From assembly GCA_020081605.1 (NCBI GenBank), contig JAHREC010000019.1:620001-684000 (forward strand): a stretch of DNA of 64,000 nt. Reading direction: 5' to 3'. The notes under the pieces were generated by a model. It was given only the letters and a program-made list of their open reading frames with translations, searched no databases and had not been told where the DNA came from. Source of the stretch: Albifimbria verrucaria (Eukaryota; Ascomycota; Sordariomycetes; Hypocreales; Stachybotryaceae). Of the stretch, positions 26,135 through 36,708 are shown in pieces (position 1 is the first letter of the stretch; every line of letters begins with the position of its first letter). Both the position numbers and the translations under genes were made by a program.

Positions 26135-27287
26135 TTTACAGTACCCACAGGATATGTAGAAGCTCGCAGTACCAGGATGTGGAGGGTTAGGCACCCGCTT
26201 AGAGAAATGTGTATAGGACTGGTTTCGATACTATAAGCTGATTCAAACTTGTCCTTACATCTGTGATACTTTGTGACTGAGCTATCTCATATTTTCCGAG
26301 CTACCTCTTGAGCATGGTTCTGACAGGACGTAGTCATACCAATGGCTCAAAAATTTGCAATGTATGATCGACTGGTAATAAAATAGTGTATTGTATTCTT
26401 GCCAATAGGAAGAATATTGCGTTCCAAGTCCTGCTCGTGTTCCTCGCCACGCTTGAAGAAGGGGTGGGTTGCCCATTGTTGGTGTAACCCAAAGCATCGA
26501 TTGACTTCTTGTAATACATGGCCAATCAGTGAGACTTGGGGCGGAAGCCAACGGCTTGCCGCATCTGCATCCCGCGTAAACCCCCTTTCGCCACCTGACC
26601 GAAATCTTTGAAAGCAGGATATACGGCAGAGAAAATGTTAGCTATAGTCGATGCATTGTGACGTGGTTATTTTGGCCGTTCGACGGGCTGTGTTTTCAGC
26701 TCTCGCAGCTATTCAAAGAAGCACAGGTGGTTTGTGGGTAAATACGAATGTTGGCTGTTCGTTATAACACTACCAGGGCTCACGACACACCATGAGCATT
26801 CAGAGACGAATGGGAATGCAGCGCCAAGTAGCGGGTGAACACTCTTTAAAATCCCGCAATGTTGGTCAGGCTAAATATGCCATCTAAACACTATGACACA
26901 ATAATATTGTTGGCTTCCGTGAACCAACATCATGAGTCCCGCTCCTGTTGGTGCTCCATGTCCAAAAGGGCCCCGCCATGAGCGGCACACGCTGCAACCT
27001 AGACATTGACTACAATCAAGAAATAGAGAAATTTGTTTACATGAGTCAGTTACAAGAGATGTGACACATGCAAAGGTTACTCAAGCTGCATAAGGTAGGT
27101 AGGTAGGTGAGTTAAAGTCATGCCTATTGGCCCAGGTCACCCAGGACAAGCGTAAGGTATATATTAAGCTGGTTGCTGAGCAAAGTCTAGGCTTCAAAAT
27201 TACATATGGTACACTTTTGAGGCCTGCACGGCCGGAGTTTGCATTGTGGCGTCTATTTTTGTTCCTTTGCGGATTCTATCATCTTCA
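26135..27287. other. intergenic
   Basis: It contains a GGTA microsatellite near 27093-27110 and small ORFs without signatures. Nothing else is seen. Confidence 0.45.
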
Positions 27288-27805
27288 TCATGGCCTACTA
27301 GGAGTGTTAGGGAATAGTCCAAGATACTGAAATTGTGGAATGGGACCTGCCTGAGGATCAATATCAATGCCCGCCTTCTGCATCTCTTCGTTCAGCTGGT
27401 CATTGTCAGTCAATGGTGAAACCCACGGGAATTCCTGGCGTAAATGCGCATACAGTCTCTGCAGCTTCTCGAAAGTCGCTGTCCATTACCAACTTGAACA
27501 GCTCCATCTTGCTGGGCATCTTTCCAGGCTCGAACCCTGACATTGCATTACATTAGGGTCGAGCTTAAGCAGAGGTGGCAGGATACAAACCTTTTTCTGA
27601 ACAATATCACCGAGTTTCTGCATGGCAGCAATGGCAGGGGATGTCGGCTTAGCTTTTCCACCATGTCACGGAGCTTGGGGTCGGACTGCATGAGATTGGC
27701 CAGGTTGGACAAGTCAGGCGAGGCGTAGCGCTGCCGTGCCGTCAGCGAGAACTGACGGACGGCAACGCGGAAGAAGGGCCTGGCAAAGAGAGCGCGGGCA
27801 AACAT
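27288..27805 (-). CDS. small protein with likely mitochondrial presequence, unknown function
   Basis: The N-terminus MFARALFARPFFRVAVRQFS is rich in Arg, Phe and Ala and lacks acidic residues, like a mitochondrial targeting presequence. It continues LSNLANLMQSDPKLRDMVE, then SPAIAAMQKLGDIVQKKG; after a 50-60 nt intron comes KMPSKMELFKLVMDSDF and a C-terminal EEMQKAGIDIDPQAGPIPQF. The helix with DPKLRDM resembles STI1-type repeats, but I cannot name the family. Three frame changes are needed: a four-base A run (T4 at 27654-27657), an A5 run just before the intron, and one near DSDFRE. The reading of the 3' half rests on coherent composition rather than on a known family. Two CACGTG boxes lie 90-108 bp upstream. 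Confidence 0.6.
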
Positions 27806-27894
27806 GACGGTGGTTTCTGAAGGGTCAGAGATATACAATCACGATCCCTTGCTACAGGGGTGGTTCAGAAAGTGACGGCTTGAATGATGGGCGT

Positions 27895-27913
27895 CACGTG
27901 AGCAGGTCACGTG
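27895..27913. promoter_or_regulatory. tandem CACGTG E-boxes
   Basis: Two perfect CACGTG palindromes start 13 bp apart (27895 and 27908), just upstream of the mitochondrial-protein gene. Such boxes bind bHLH factors of the Cbf1/Pho4/SREBP type in fungi. Confidence 0.5.
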
Positions 27914-28763
27914 CTATTGAAACTGGTTTCAATTGAAGCTCGAGCTCGCAAGAGCATGGAAATGAGTCTCTCTGGCCAAGGGGCTACGAAAAATATACAT
28001 CTTTCATGATTCGTACGTGAACAAAAAAAAAATAATAATAAACAATTGGCATTTTTCTACAGATTTCACAGTGCATGCAAGTTCTACACTGCGAGCAGAG
28101 ACCATCCCATCACTGCCATGGCGCGACATCGCTGTGCTTCATAAAAAGGAGAGCCAGGCTAGATAAGATAAGATAGATGAGTGACGCTGTGTTTCAGATA
28201 TGATTTCCTCTTTCAGTGGTACAGAAGGGTTCAGTTGTTTCACTCGAGATGCACAAGTGACACACAGACCACGCAAAATGCTGGCCCAGTAAAAAGAGGG
28301 CTTCGTATATGACGAAGCTCCTGCATCAAACCCCTGCAAATGGGAACAAGGCACAGAGTAATTAATCAACATAACAATGGGCCCGGTGGCCAAAGGGACA
28401 GACAGGCGAATTGATAGGCACCTAAACGCTGGAGCGAAACTTGAATGAGAACAGAACAGATCAGCGCGCTCCTCCGGGCGACGGATTATGGATTCACCGT
28501 CTGGAATACGACGTCCCACTCGCTAAACCGGACCAATGAGTCGTGTAAAGCAGCCGACCAGAGCCAGAACAGGGCCGGGCGCATCAGGGGTCCCGTCCGC
28601 AGTACGTAAGCATCTCCTTAAGGGTCCCTAAAGCCTAGCACCCGCCAGCTGCCGGCACCAGGCTCGCTGTTTCAACACCACCACTCTGCCATCTCGACGT
28701 TCAGTCCCCCGCGCCAAGTCTGGATAGTCCCTAGAACAAACCACACTGAGAGTCGCCGATTCC
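27914..28763. other. divergent promoter region
   Basis: The region lies between the mitochondrial-protein gene and the acyltransferase. A poly-A/AAT tract occurs at 28024-28040. No further gene is supported. Confidence 0.45.
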
Positions 28764-30588
28764 ATGGTCTCCGGCCTTGGCGAAGAGTCGGCGCGGGCGC
28801 ACGACGAGCATGAGCTGGGCCTGCTTTCTGGACATGGGGATCCCGGCATGAGCCGCGATGAGAAGGCCGCCGCCTCGTCTACCCGGAGGAGGAACGCCGC
28901 CGACAAGATCAAGTGTCTTGACGGCCTGCGCGGCATCGCCTGTCTCATCGTCTTCAACTACCACTTCTTCTGGCCCTGGACCCCCGCCATCATGCTGGGC
29001 TACGGCGCCCTGCCTCCCAAGTCCCCGAGCCAAACTGGGAGTGGCCGACTCTGCCCATCTTATGTCTTTTGCACCGTGGCCGGCCCATGGTTGCCATCTT
29101 CTTTGCCATCTCCGGTTACGTCCTCTGCCGTCACATCCTGAGGGCCATCCATGAGCGTCGCATTGATGCCGCCTATCAGAGCCTGGCCTCGGCCACCTTG
29201 AGGCGTGTCTTTCGCCTCTACATCCCGCCCACCATCAGCATGTTTCTGGTCGCTATGCTGGCCCAGGTTGGCGTCTTCCGCTCCGAGGACGCCATCTACA
29301 AGGGTCCCGACTCGGCTTTCATCAACGGCACAGTCACCATGGCCAAACTCGCCAAAGCTGACCGTTGCCTCAACAGTACCGTTCCCATCACCGCCAATGC
29401 TGGCTTCGTGGGCGTAGCGGACTACCTGAACTTGACCACCCCGGAGTACCTCAACGTAACCAGCTGGAACAGCACCATCTGTCTGAACGCAACGTCGCAC
29501 CTGTTTAGCCCGGCATCTTTGTACACCTTGATGGATCCGCCGATAGAGGAGTCTCCTTCTAAGAACGAAACAAAGAAGCTCAAGACGTCCAAGCTGCACA
29601 AGTCCGACTCCCAAACTAAGTCTGAATCCAAGTACCAGAAGGATAAGCTATCCACGGCCTTGACATTGACCCCTACTACCAGAAACGTGACAAACAGTTC
29701 CGAGATTCTCTGGGTGCAACTAGGCGGCTCCTGGGAAGAGCATCCCTTTATTCATGATAACATGACATATGCCCTGAAGAACTTTACACGAGCGTATGCG
29801 GAATGGGCCAATCCGTTCAACTTTGGCCACTACCACCCGCGCTATGACCCCACACGTTCACCATCCCTATGGAGCTTCGTGGCTCTATGGTTCTCTACCT
29901 CTTCCTCCTCGGAACAGCAGCTATCAAGGCCAAGTACCGGCTCGGCTTCGGCGGAGTCCTCTCTGCGTATAGTCTGACTTTGGGTCGTTGGGACATGGCC
30001 ACATTCTTGGGAGGTGCTCTGCTCTCGGAGCTGGATATCCGTCGCACATCGGAGCCTGGACGGTCACTGGTACCTCCTGCTACAAGCGCCAACCGAGGTC
30101 GCTTCCCACCTTCTACACCCAAGGAGAGGGCCCTGCGATGGCTTGGAATCGTGGTTGCGCTGTACTTCCTGTCATATCCCGACGCCGGTGCAGAGTGGAC
30201 GCCTGGCTTCTCCTATCTTTCTGAGTGGGTTCCCAGATACTACATCCCGCTCTCGGGCTGGATGTTCTACCAGGCAATGGGTGCCCTTCTATTGATGTTT
30301 TGTGTTCTTCGCAGTCCGCTACTGTCTCGCCTCCTCGAAGGACGTGTAGCGCAGTACCTCGGCAAAATCAGCTTCTCTTTCTACTTGGTCCACGGCCCGG
30401 TCCTTCATAGTCTGGGCTTCTGGATAATGCCAAGACTGTTTGAGCGGTTCAGCAGGATCCCAGCCTTTGCAATCGGATACGTCATACTGCTCAGCACTGC
30501 CTTGTACCTTTCCAACTGGTGGTATAGGAAGATTGACCTCTGGAGTGTCACAGTCGGAAAGAGGGTGGAGCAGTTTGTTCGGGACTAA
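28764..30588 (+). CDS. acyltransferase-3 family membrane protein
   Basis: After an acidic cytosolic N-terminus the protein has CLDGLRGIACLIVFNYHFF, the first helix of acyltransferase_3 with its conserved Arg-Gly and His. PMVAIFFAISGYVLCRH is helix 2. The long loop (about residues 190-330) is rich in Asn-x-Ser/Thr and Lys and is probably lumenal. Helices such as MVLYLFLLGTAAIKAKYRL, RWLGIVVALYFLSY and ISFSFYLVHGPVLHSLGF, the late His helix, complete the fold. The frame breaks in two C4 runs, 29023-29026 and 29848-29851, and one extra C in each joins all parts. Family members transfer acyl groups to sugars or other small acceptors in membranes; the acceptor is unknown here. No intron is seen. 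Confidence 0.87.
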
Positions 30589-33500
30589 AATCCTCGAAAT
30601 CGAAGCTTCTTGAGGAGGCTATGGGGACCCATTTACGACTTCACCAGGGGATGGGTGCACGTGCATCAGCTGGATCTGTCCTTGTATATCACATGCTAAA
30701 TCATATAGACTCTTCGTTGTTCAAGTTGATTCGTTTTATGTTATTTAGAATGCCTATGTTGCCTAAATACCAGATGTTATGCTGCCAATGTTTAGCAATT
30801 GCCGGTTCTATGAAGATTCTTCGATGAGTAGAAGACATTGACCCTGATCAGTTTGTCGAATGTCGAAGGAACCAGCGTAACTGGTGAAAAGTCTTACTGC
30901 TGAATTAAGGGAAAGGTCCTCCCACCCATGCAGCAGATGGCCAATGTACGTTAGAATAGGATTGTCTTATATCCTAACGACAGATATTGAAATTCGCTCT
31001 GAGTATAATGCCAGATTTCTTCCTCGTCGTCACGTGGCTCCTCATCAATATAGGAGAAAACCAAATCTCTTCCCTGAGACTGCATATTATTACAAGAGGC
31101 TCAATAGCGTGAGTCAGCCGTAGAGAAGAATTTTGAGCGAGCAACTTCCACAGCCCAGTTGCCTGGAGGAAAGATACGATGAGGCTATTGTATCAGAGCC
31201 TTCGTAGGAAACGTTTTCCTACTTTTTGACCCAATTTGCTTTAGCCCGAAGTTTCATGGTCGTCTTCATGATTTCATCAAGTCAGTCGGTATTAGCATAG
31301 CGTTAATATGGCATCATAGTCGTAGTTCGCCATATCAACGAATGTATAGAATGGATTTTGCTCTCACCCGCTAGTTGAGCCTCAGAGGCATTGACACGAA
31401 ACACAAGCTCACAGCTTCCAAAGAGTAGAACTTTGCAGTTCAATCTGATTTAGCGACTTCGGTGGAAGTTAGGTGCTGTGATTGACTATGTATTAAGCAT
31501 AAAGGTTGCTACTCCTGCATGTCCTCAACTGTTGAGCTTGACCCCATGCTCTAACTTGGAACACTTATTTACTATATAGTAATCTTGACCAAGGTCACTA
31601 CGATTGCATATTATCTGACTCATCCAGTTGTGACAACGTGCTTTCTTTTTTCATGCCCAGCACAGTGATTTGCAGCCCATGCGAGGTCAACTGCTTCCTA
31701 GACAGAAACCGTAAGACGCATTGGCATGACAATACAATCTGGCAACTGTAGATAGAAATATACCCCTGGCACGTGGTGCTTTTATCAGGTAAACCTGAGA
31801 TAATTGTAAAAGTGGATTTTTCAGCGCATTTAACAAACCTTTTGGTTTGCTTAAAATTCAGCAAAAGTTATGTATATCATTGAAACGGCATTATTGGGAC
31901 TCTTGACCAGTTTTCTCTGTGCGCAACGGAACGTTATTATCCGAAGCTGGAGTATTCGTGATCTCAATTTCTTTTCTAAGAGTTTCATGTACACTTCAAA
32001 GGCAATTTGGATAATTCACTAAAAGCTCTATAGCTATCGCTTCACCAAGCCAACACGTTCTCTTCTTCAGACCCTGGTGTGAAATAACTCTGAGCACCTT
32101 CTCTTAGTCCTGAAGACATATCGTAATTCATAACATCCGTGTTGAGATGGCTGAGAAACAAAATTGCAGAGGCAGCTGATCTATCCTTCACACTACAATG
32201 CGGCATGAATTTTGATGGTTAAAGACGAAACCAGATCGTTCATTGATCTGTGCAAATCTGAAAGCGTAAAACAACCAAAACCTACAAATGGCCCATTGCC
32301 ATGTATTGCAAGAAATATTTGCTCCAATGATGTAACCTGTTTACAAACCCACCTCTCTCGCAGATGCATGCCCTCAGGTTAAGCAAGTGTTGGGAGTATC
32401 TGATCGAGATTACTCTCTTTACGACCCAATCACTCGCGTCTGACCTGGACAACTCAGCCAGGCCGTTCTCTGTGCTACCTCATCTCCACTCAAGCCTGCA
32501 CCTATTAGGTCATGCTTATCAACGGCAACCCTGCCGCTCACATTTCCACTCCCCATGCCAAATTATGGGGCCAATTTTAGTGTCAACAACAGGATTGGCA
32601 AGCCTGGCCACTTGTTCCATTCTTCCTTAACCTCGGAAGTAGAGGCGGATCAATCAGGCTAAAAGAGGCTCCAAGGACAACACCTATAGGATACAGGGAA
32701 ACCGGGTATGTCAACTGGGACTGATCATGTGGTGCATGTTAGATCCTGTTCTCACACACCCACCACACTACGGACTAGCGATGCCAACGGAGGAATAATG
32801 ATGGCACACCTCGCATGCATAGCCGCAGCCAAGCTTAAATATAAACAATTGATTTGACCGCTTCGAGTGGCGCGGATGCCCTGCTCCTCCCAATGGGGAA
32901 TGCGACAGCGTTGCAGTCACTCGCAACCTTCTCCAAGCTTGCTGTAGGCGGGTTCCATTCACGCACTACTTGGCATTGTGCCTCTGTTGTGCCAAACCAT
33001 CGGGTAAAACGACCATTCGAACAACAAAACTCCACCCCTTTTCTCGTTTAGATATGCCCCCAGCGGCACTCCGTTCCACACGTGGATTAGGTGGGTTGCT
33101 TTCCTCCTACTTGCAGTATGGCGCGGGATTTTTGCTCTCCTAATCACAACTTGGAAAGCCTGCAAGCCGGGGATACTGCTGTTATTGGCGGGTTATTTGA
33201 ATGTCATCCAGTCTTGGAAGTCGGAAATCCAACGCGTATTCCTCAAACCAGATGGACAACGTAGGTGTCTTGGAACTCTCTGGGTAAATGCTGAATCTTA
33301 CCCTGATGTGATCAAGAGCAGAGGAAGCGATTGTTTCTCTGTGCATGAAGTTAGACCCACTTAGCAGTTATCCAGACGGTTGTGCTAAGATCGAAATGAC
33401 CTCGCTCGCAAGATCTGCTGCCAGAAGCATGCTGGATCATCTCACAAACACGTGGGTACAGAAGAAAGAAGGTTCATTTCCTGTCAAATCTTGGAAGCCC

Positions 33501-33929
33501 CTGTCAGGCGAAGGCGATGTTCCTTTACAGGCCAATGTTACACCCTGCATCTCCACAATGCAAGGTCCCAGGTCCCATCGAGACAACTCCCGAATGCTCC
33601 CCGCATTCAACGGAGTGGTTAGGTCCGCAAAACTGATAACAACAAGGGCCAGACTAAAGAAACTGGGTTTCAACTCTTTCATATTGATGGAAGAAATCAA
33701 CTTAACTCCTTCACAAGTTGACAGGCATGTCGGGAAAATCATGCCCCGTCGGTGTTACTGGCTCGACCCGCTGCTAGTCTGGGTTCCTTTAGGGCGCTTG
33801 TAAACAGTGTTAGCTGTAATTCATGAGTTTAAAGAGCTTATAACTTGACGGGTCCTCCTCGTTCGTTTTCTCTTGCTTCAGGTGCTCAACAACTTCCCTT
33901 GTAGCCATCTTCAAGCAGAAAACATCAAG
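30589..33929. other. 3.3 kb gene-poor stretch
   Basis: The stretch has many short ORFs with no signature; a 152-codon one at 33345-33803 is overlapped by a 101-codon minus-strand ORF and lacks conserved features. No transposon ends or tandem repeats were seen. The last few hundred bases must include the GH62 promoter. Confidence 0.4.
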
Positions 33930-35182
33930 ATGAGACTCCTCGAGACAAGTGCGGTGCTCCTGGCTTCGGCCGCCACTGTCCTCGGACAGAACTGTGCCCT
34001 TCCATCGACCTACCGGTGGAGGTCATCTGGTGTTCTGACCACCCCCAAGAACGGATGGGTTTCGCTCAAGGACTTCACCACCGCTCCCTACAACGGTCAG
34101 CACCTCGTGTATTCCACCATGCACGATGGACGAAACTACGGCTCCATGGCTTTCAGCCTCGTCTCGGACTTCACTCAGCTGAGCTCAGCATCTCAGACGG
34201 GTATGACCCAGGGTGCAACGGTCGCACCTTCGCTCATTTTCTTCCGCCCGAAGAATATTTGGGTCCTCGCCTATCAATGGAGCAGCGTCGGTGCTTTCGC
34301 TTACAAGACATCGACCAACCCTACCAATGCCAACGGCTGGTCATCCGCACAGTCGCTGTTTACCGGAACCATCTCCGACTCAAACACCGGCCCTATCGAT
34401 CAGGCCATCATTGGTGACAGCACAAACATGTACCTGTTCTTCTGCGGCGACAACGGCAAGATTTACCGTGCTAGCATGCCTATCGGCAACTTCCTGGTAA
34501 CTTCGGCAGCGCCTCGACCATCATTATGAGCGATACCCGTAACAACCTGTTCGAGGCTGTCCAGGTCTACACGGTTGCAGGACAGAACCGCTACCTCATG
34601 ATCGTCGAGGCTATTGGAAACAACGGCCGATACTTCCGATCCTTCACTGCCACCAGCCTTGGCGGCACCTGGACCCCCAAGCTGCTACTGAGAGCAACCC
34701 TTCGCCGGCAAGGCCAACAGCGGTGCCACCTGGACCAACGATATCAGCCACGGTGAGATCGTCCGATCCGACCCTGATCAGCGTAACCTGATCGACCCTT
34801 GCAACCTTCGCCTGCTCTACCAGGGTCGCAACCCCAACGACAACCCCAGCGACTACAACTTGCTGCCTTACCGCCCAGGGCTGCTGACCCTGCAAGGAAA
34901 CACCGGAACCAACCCTCCTGCTTCTACCACCAGCAGTACCCCCAGCCCACTGGAGGCACCTGCGCTTCTTTGTACGGCCAGGTATGTATTTCTGATCTAT
35001 GATCTATGAGCTTTGCACTAATTGAAACTTCTTTACAGTGCGGTGGAAATGGCTGGACTGGTCCCACTTGCTGCCAGCAGGGCTCCTGCAAGGCCTCTAA
35101 CGAATGTGAGTAATGCATACTTCATATGATTCAAGAAATGTGGCTGACTGAGTTCTCTTCAGGGTACTCGCAATGTGTTTAA
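33930..35182 (+). CDS. secreted alpha-L-arabinofuranosidase, GH62-CBM1
   Basis: A signal peptide ([19 protein letters not shown]) is followed by the GH62 five-bladed propeller. [15 protein letters not shown] comes first, [20 protein letters not shown] next, then [43 protein letters not shown] and [12 protein letters not shown]. The C-terminus is a CBM1 ([30 protein letters not shown]) split by two introns at 34982-35038 and 35106-35162. GH62 enzymes remove arabinose from arabinoxylan, complementing the GH11 xylanase 15 kb away. The frame slips near 34493, in the C5 run at 34674-34678, near 34697 and in a C5 run near 34936. Each is mended by one C, giving about 360-370 residues. Confidence 0.9.
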
Positions 35183-35463
35183 TGTGGGCATAGCGTGGAA
35201 TGCGGTGATGGAGAACTTCTCGTACAAACTTTGGACATATCTGTATAAAATTGAAAGCCCGTTGCATTGACGCTGTTCTTCATGGAGGAGGCGCAATCAT
35301 ATCTTGCTCGTTCCAGGACTTCGTCTCATATCAATAAGGACTTGTCAACTTATATAAGTGATATTTGAATATATTCTGTACAAAGTTTGTATGCACCAGT
35401 CACAATCATGTCACGCAAGAGTAGCCAAGGGTTGATAGAAGATAAAAAGTCAACATGAAGCGC

Positions 35464-35468
35464 AAAAA
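35464..35468 (-). terminator. RNA polymerase III terminator of tRNA-Tyr
   Basis: A run of five T on the minus strand begins 13 bases after the tRNA 3' end, as expected for Pol III termination. Confidence 0.6.
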
Positions 35469-35480
35469 GATGTTTGCGGA

Positions 35481-35569
35481 TCTCCCCAACCAGAATCGAA
35501 CTAGTGACCTTTCGATGAAATTATTCTCAATTACAGTCGAACGTGATAAACCAACTACACCATGGGGAG
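35481..35569 (-). tRNA. tRNA-Tyr (GTA) with 14-nt intron
   Basis: The 89-nt sequence folds completely. The acceptor stem is CTCCCCA with TGGGGAG (7 perfect pairs), with discriminator A. The D arm is GTGTAGTTGGTTTATCAC. The anticodon stem is TTCGA with TCGAA, and the T arm is ACTAG-TTCGATT-CTGGT. The anticodon loop is CTGTAA...A with GTA as anticodon. A 14-nt intron (TTGAGAATAATTTC) sits after position 37, the canonical nuclear site. The C1-G72 pair is the eukaryotic tyrosine identity element, agreeing with the anticodon. A and B boxes are intact. Confidence 0.93.
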
Positions 35570-35869
35570 GCGATGGGAGTTTCCTGTCTTCATCATTCAT
35601 GATAGAGTATTGGTGTGAATAGGAGCACGAGAAACTGTTTCCATGCCATGTATTCTTCTTAGAAAAAGGAAATCACCACCTATTTGGAGGAATCACAATC
35701 TTTATAAAGTAAACTCATCATTAACAGCCTTCCGGATTACACTGTTTAACATCACAGGCTCAGACCAAGTCTCAACCTGAAAACCCAAAGTTAAACGATT
35801 CACTGGCTTGTGTTTACGAGAATTATCAAGCTCGACATGGAAACCCCCTATTACTCTTCCAGAATTCCC

Positions 35870-36105
35870 GAGATAACAAAAATCGAGCTATTCTGTGGTT
35901 TTCTTAAGAAGACTCCACACGCTTCTCCACCCTAATCGCGCGCTTGTTGTACACAGTTGTTGAATCATTATATTGGTGACAATTACCGGAACTCAATATA
36001 AGATTCACAACCAGATGTCCCAGAGTAAGATAAAAAATCAGACGTCAGTCTTTCCTCCACAGTGGATAGGTCATTAATGGGTGATTGACATTATATTAAC
36101 GGCTC
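35870..36105 (-). pseudogene. degraded 3' fragment of a GCN5 bromodomain gene
   Basis: Read on the minus strand, this stretch gives DLSTVEERL, later [21 protein letters not shown] and then WSLLKK. These match the bromodomain C-terminus of the GCN5-like gene at 43.1-44.3 kb ([30 protein letters not shown]). Nucleotide similarity extends past the coding end. The frame is broken more than once, and the Trp codon of the terminal EW pair has become TAG. No acetyltransferase domain remains. It is therefore a dead, truncated duplicate; the similarity is by eye and the edges are approximate. Confidence 0.75.
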
Positions 36106-36708
36106 AAACCAAACGCTCTGCTCATAATACCACCAGGTTCAGGGTAGACCCAGTGCTTAGTGTCAGCTCAGATAGGGAGCCCCTAAAATTGAAAGCAATT
36201 CAACCAATCTACGGCTTAACAAAACCCCATGTTGCCACCGAAATGAGGGAGGCAGTGTAATCGATTCCATCTACCATTTCCCATAATATTCATCCATCTT
36301 ATCGGACACTGGTTCTTCCGTAAAGGTTAGTCATATTTGTCTATGGGTCATAATAATACCCTCCAACCTTTCCGCTACTGAATTTGCCCTCAGCTTACAA
36401 CCTATTTTAACCACTTTGAAATCGAATGTCTCCAAGCTCAGGCCCACCCCTTCCCGGGGATGGGGCAAGGCGTTTGGGTAGTCAGCAAGAAAGCTTTCTT
36501 AATGCCATGCATAGTACGATATATCAAGGCGCTCCGGAAGGCCCTCAGGAAAATGCCCTCCCACGAAGTTTTGAGCTTTTGACTCATCGGTTGGTGAATC
36601 TCGGGGCTGGGGGAACCGTTGCTGTTCGTATCCGATAGCCCGCATATAATCCGACCCAGGGGGCAACTCTTGCTCCAGTATGACCGGGGCAAGTCGAATG
36701 ATGGTTCT
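36106..36708. other. intergenic, upstream of the HET gene
   Basis: No gene is supported between the GCN5 relic and the HET start. Confidence 0.45.

Noticed and set aside
33345..33803. 152-codon ORF upstream of the GH62 gene
   Set aside because: No signature; overlapped by a comparable minus-strand ORF; probably chance.
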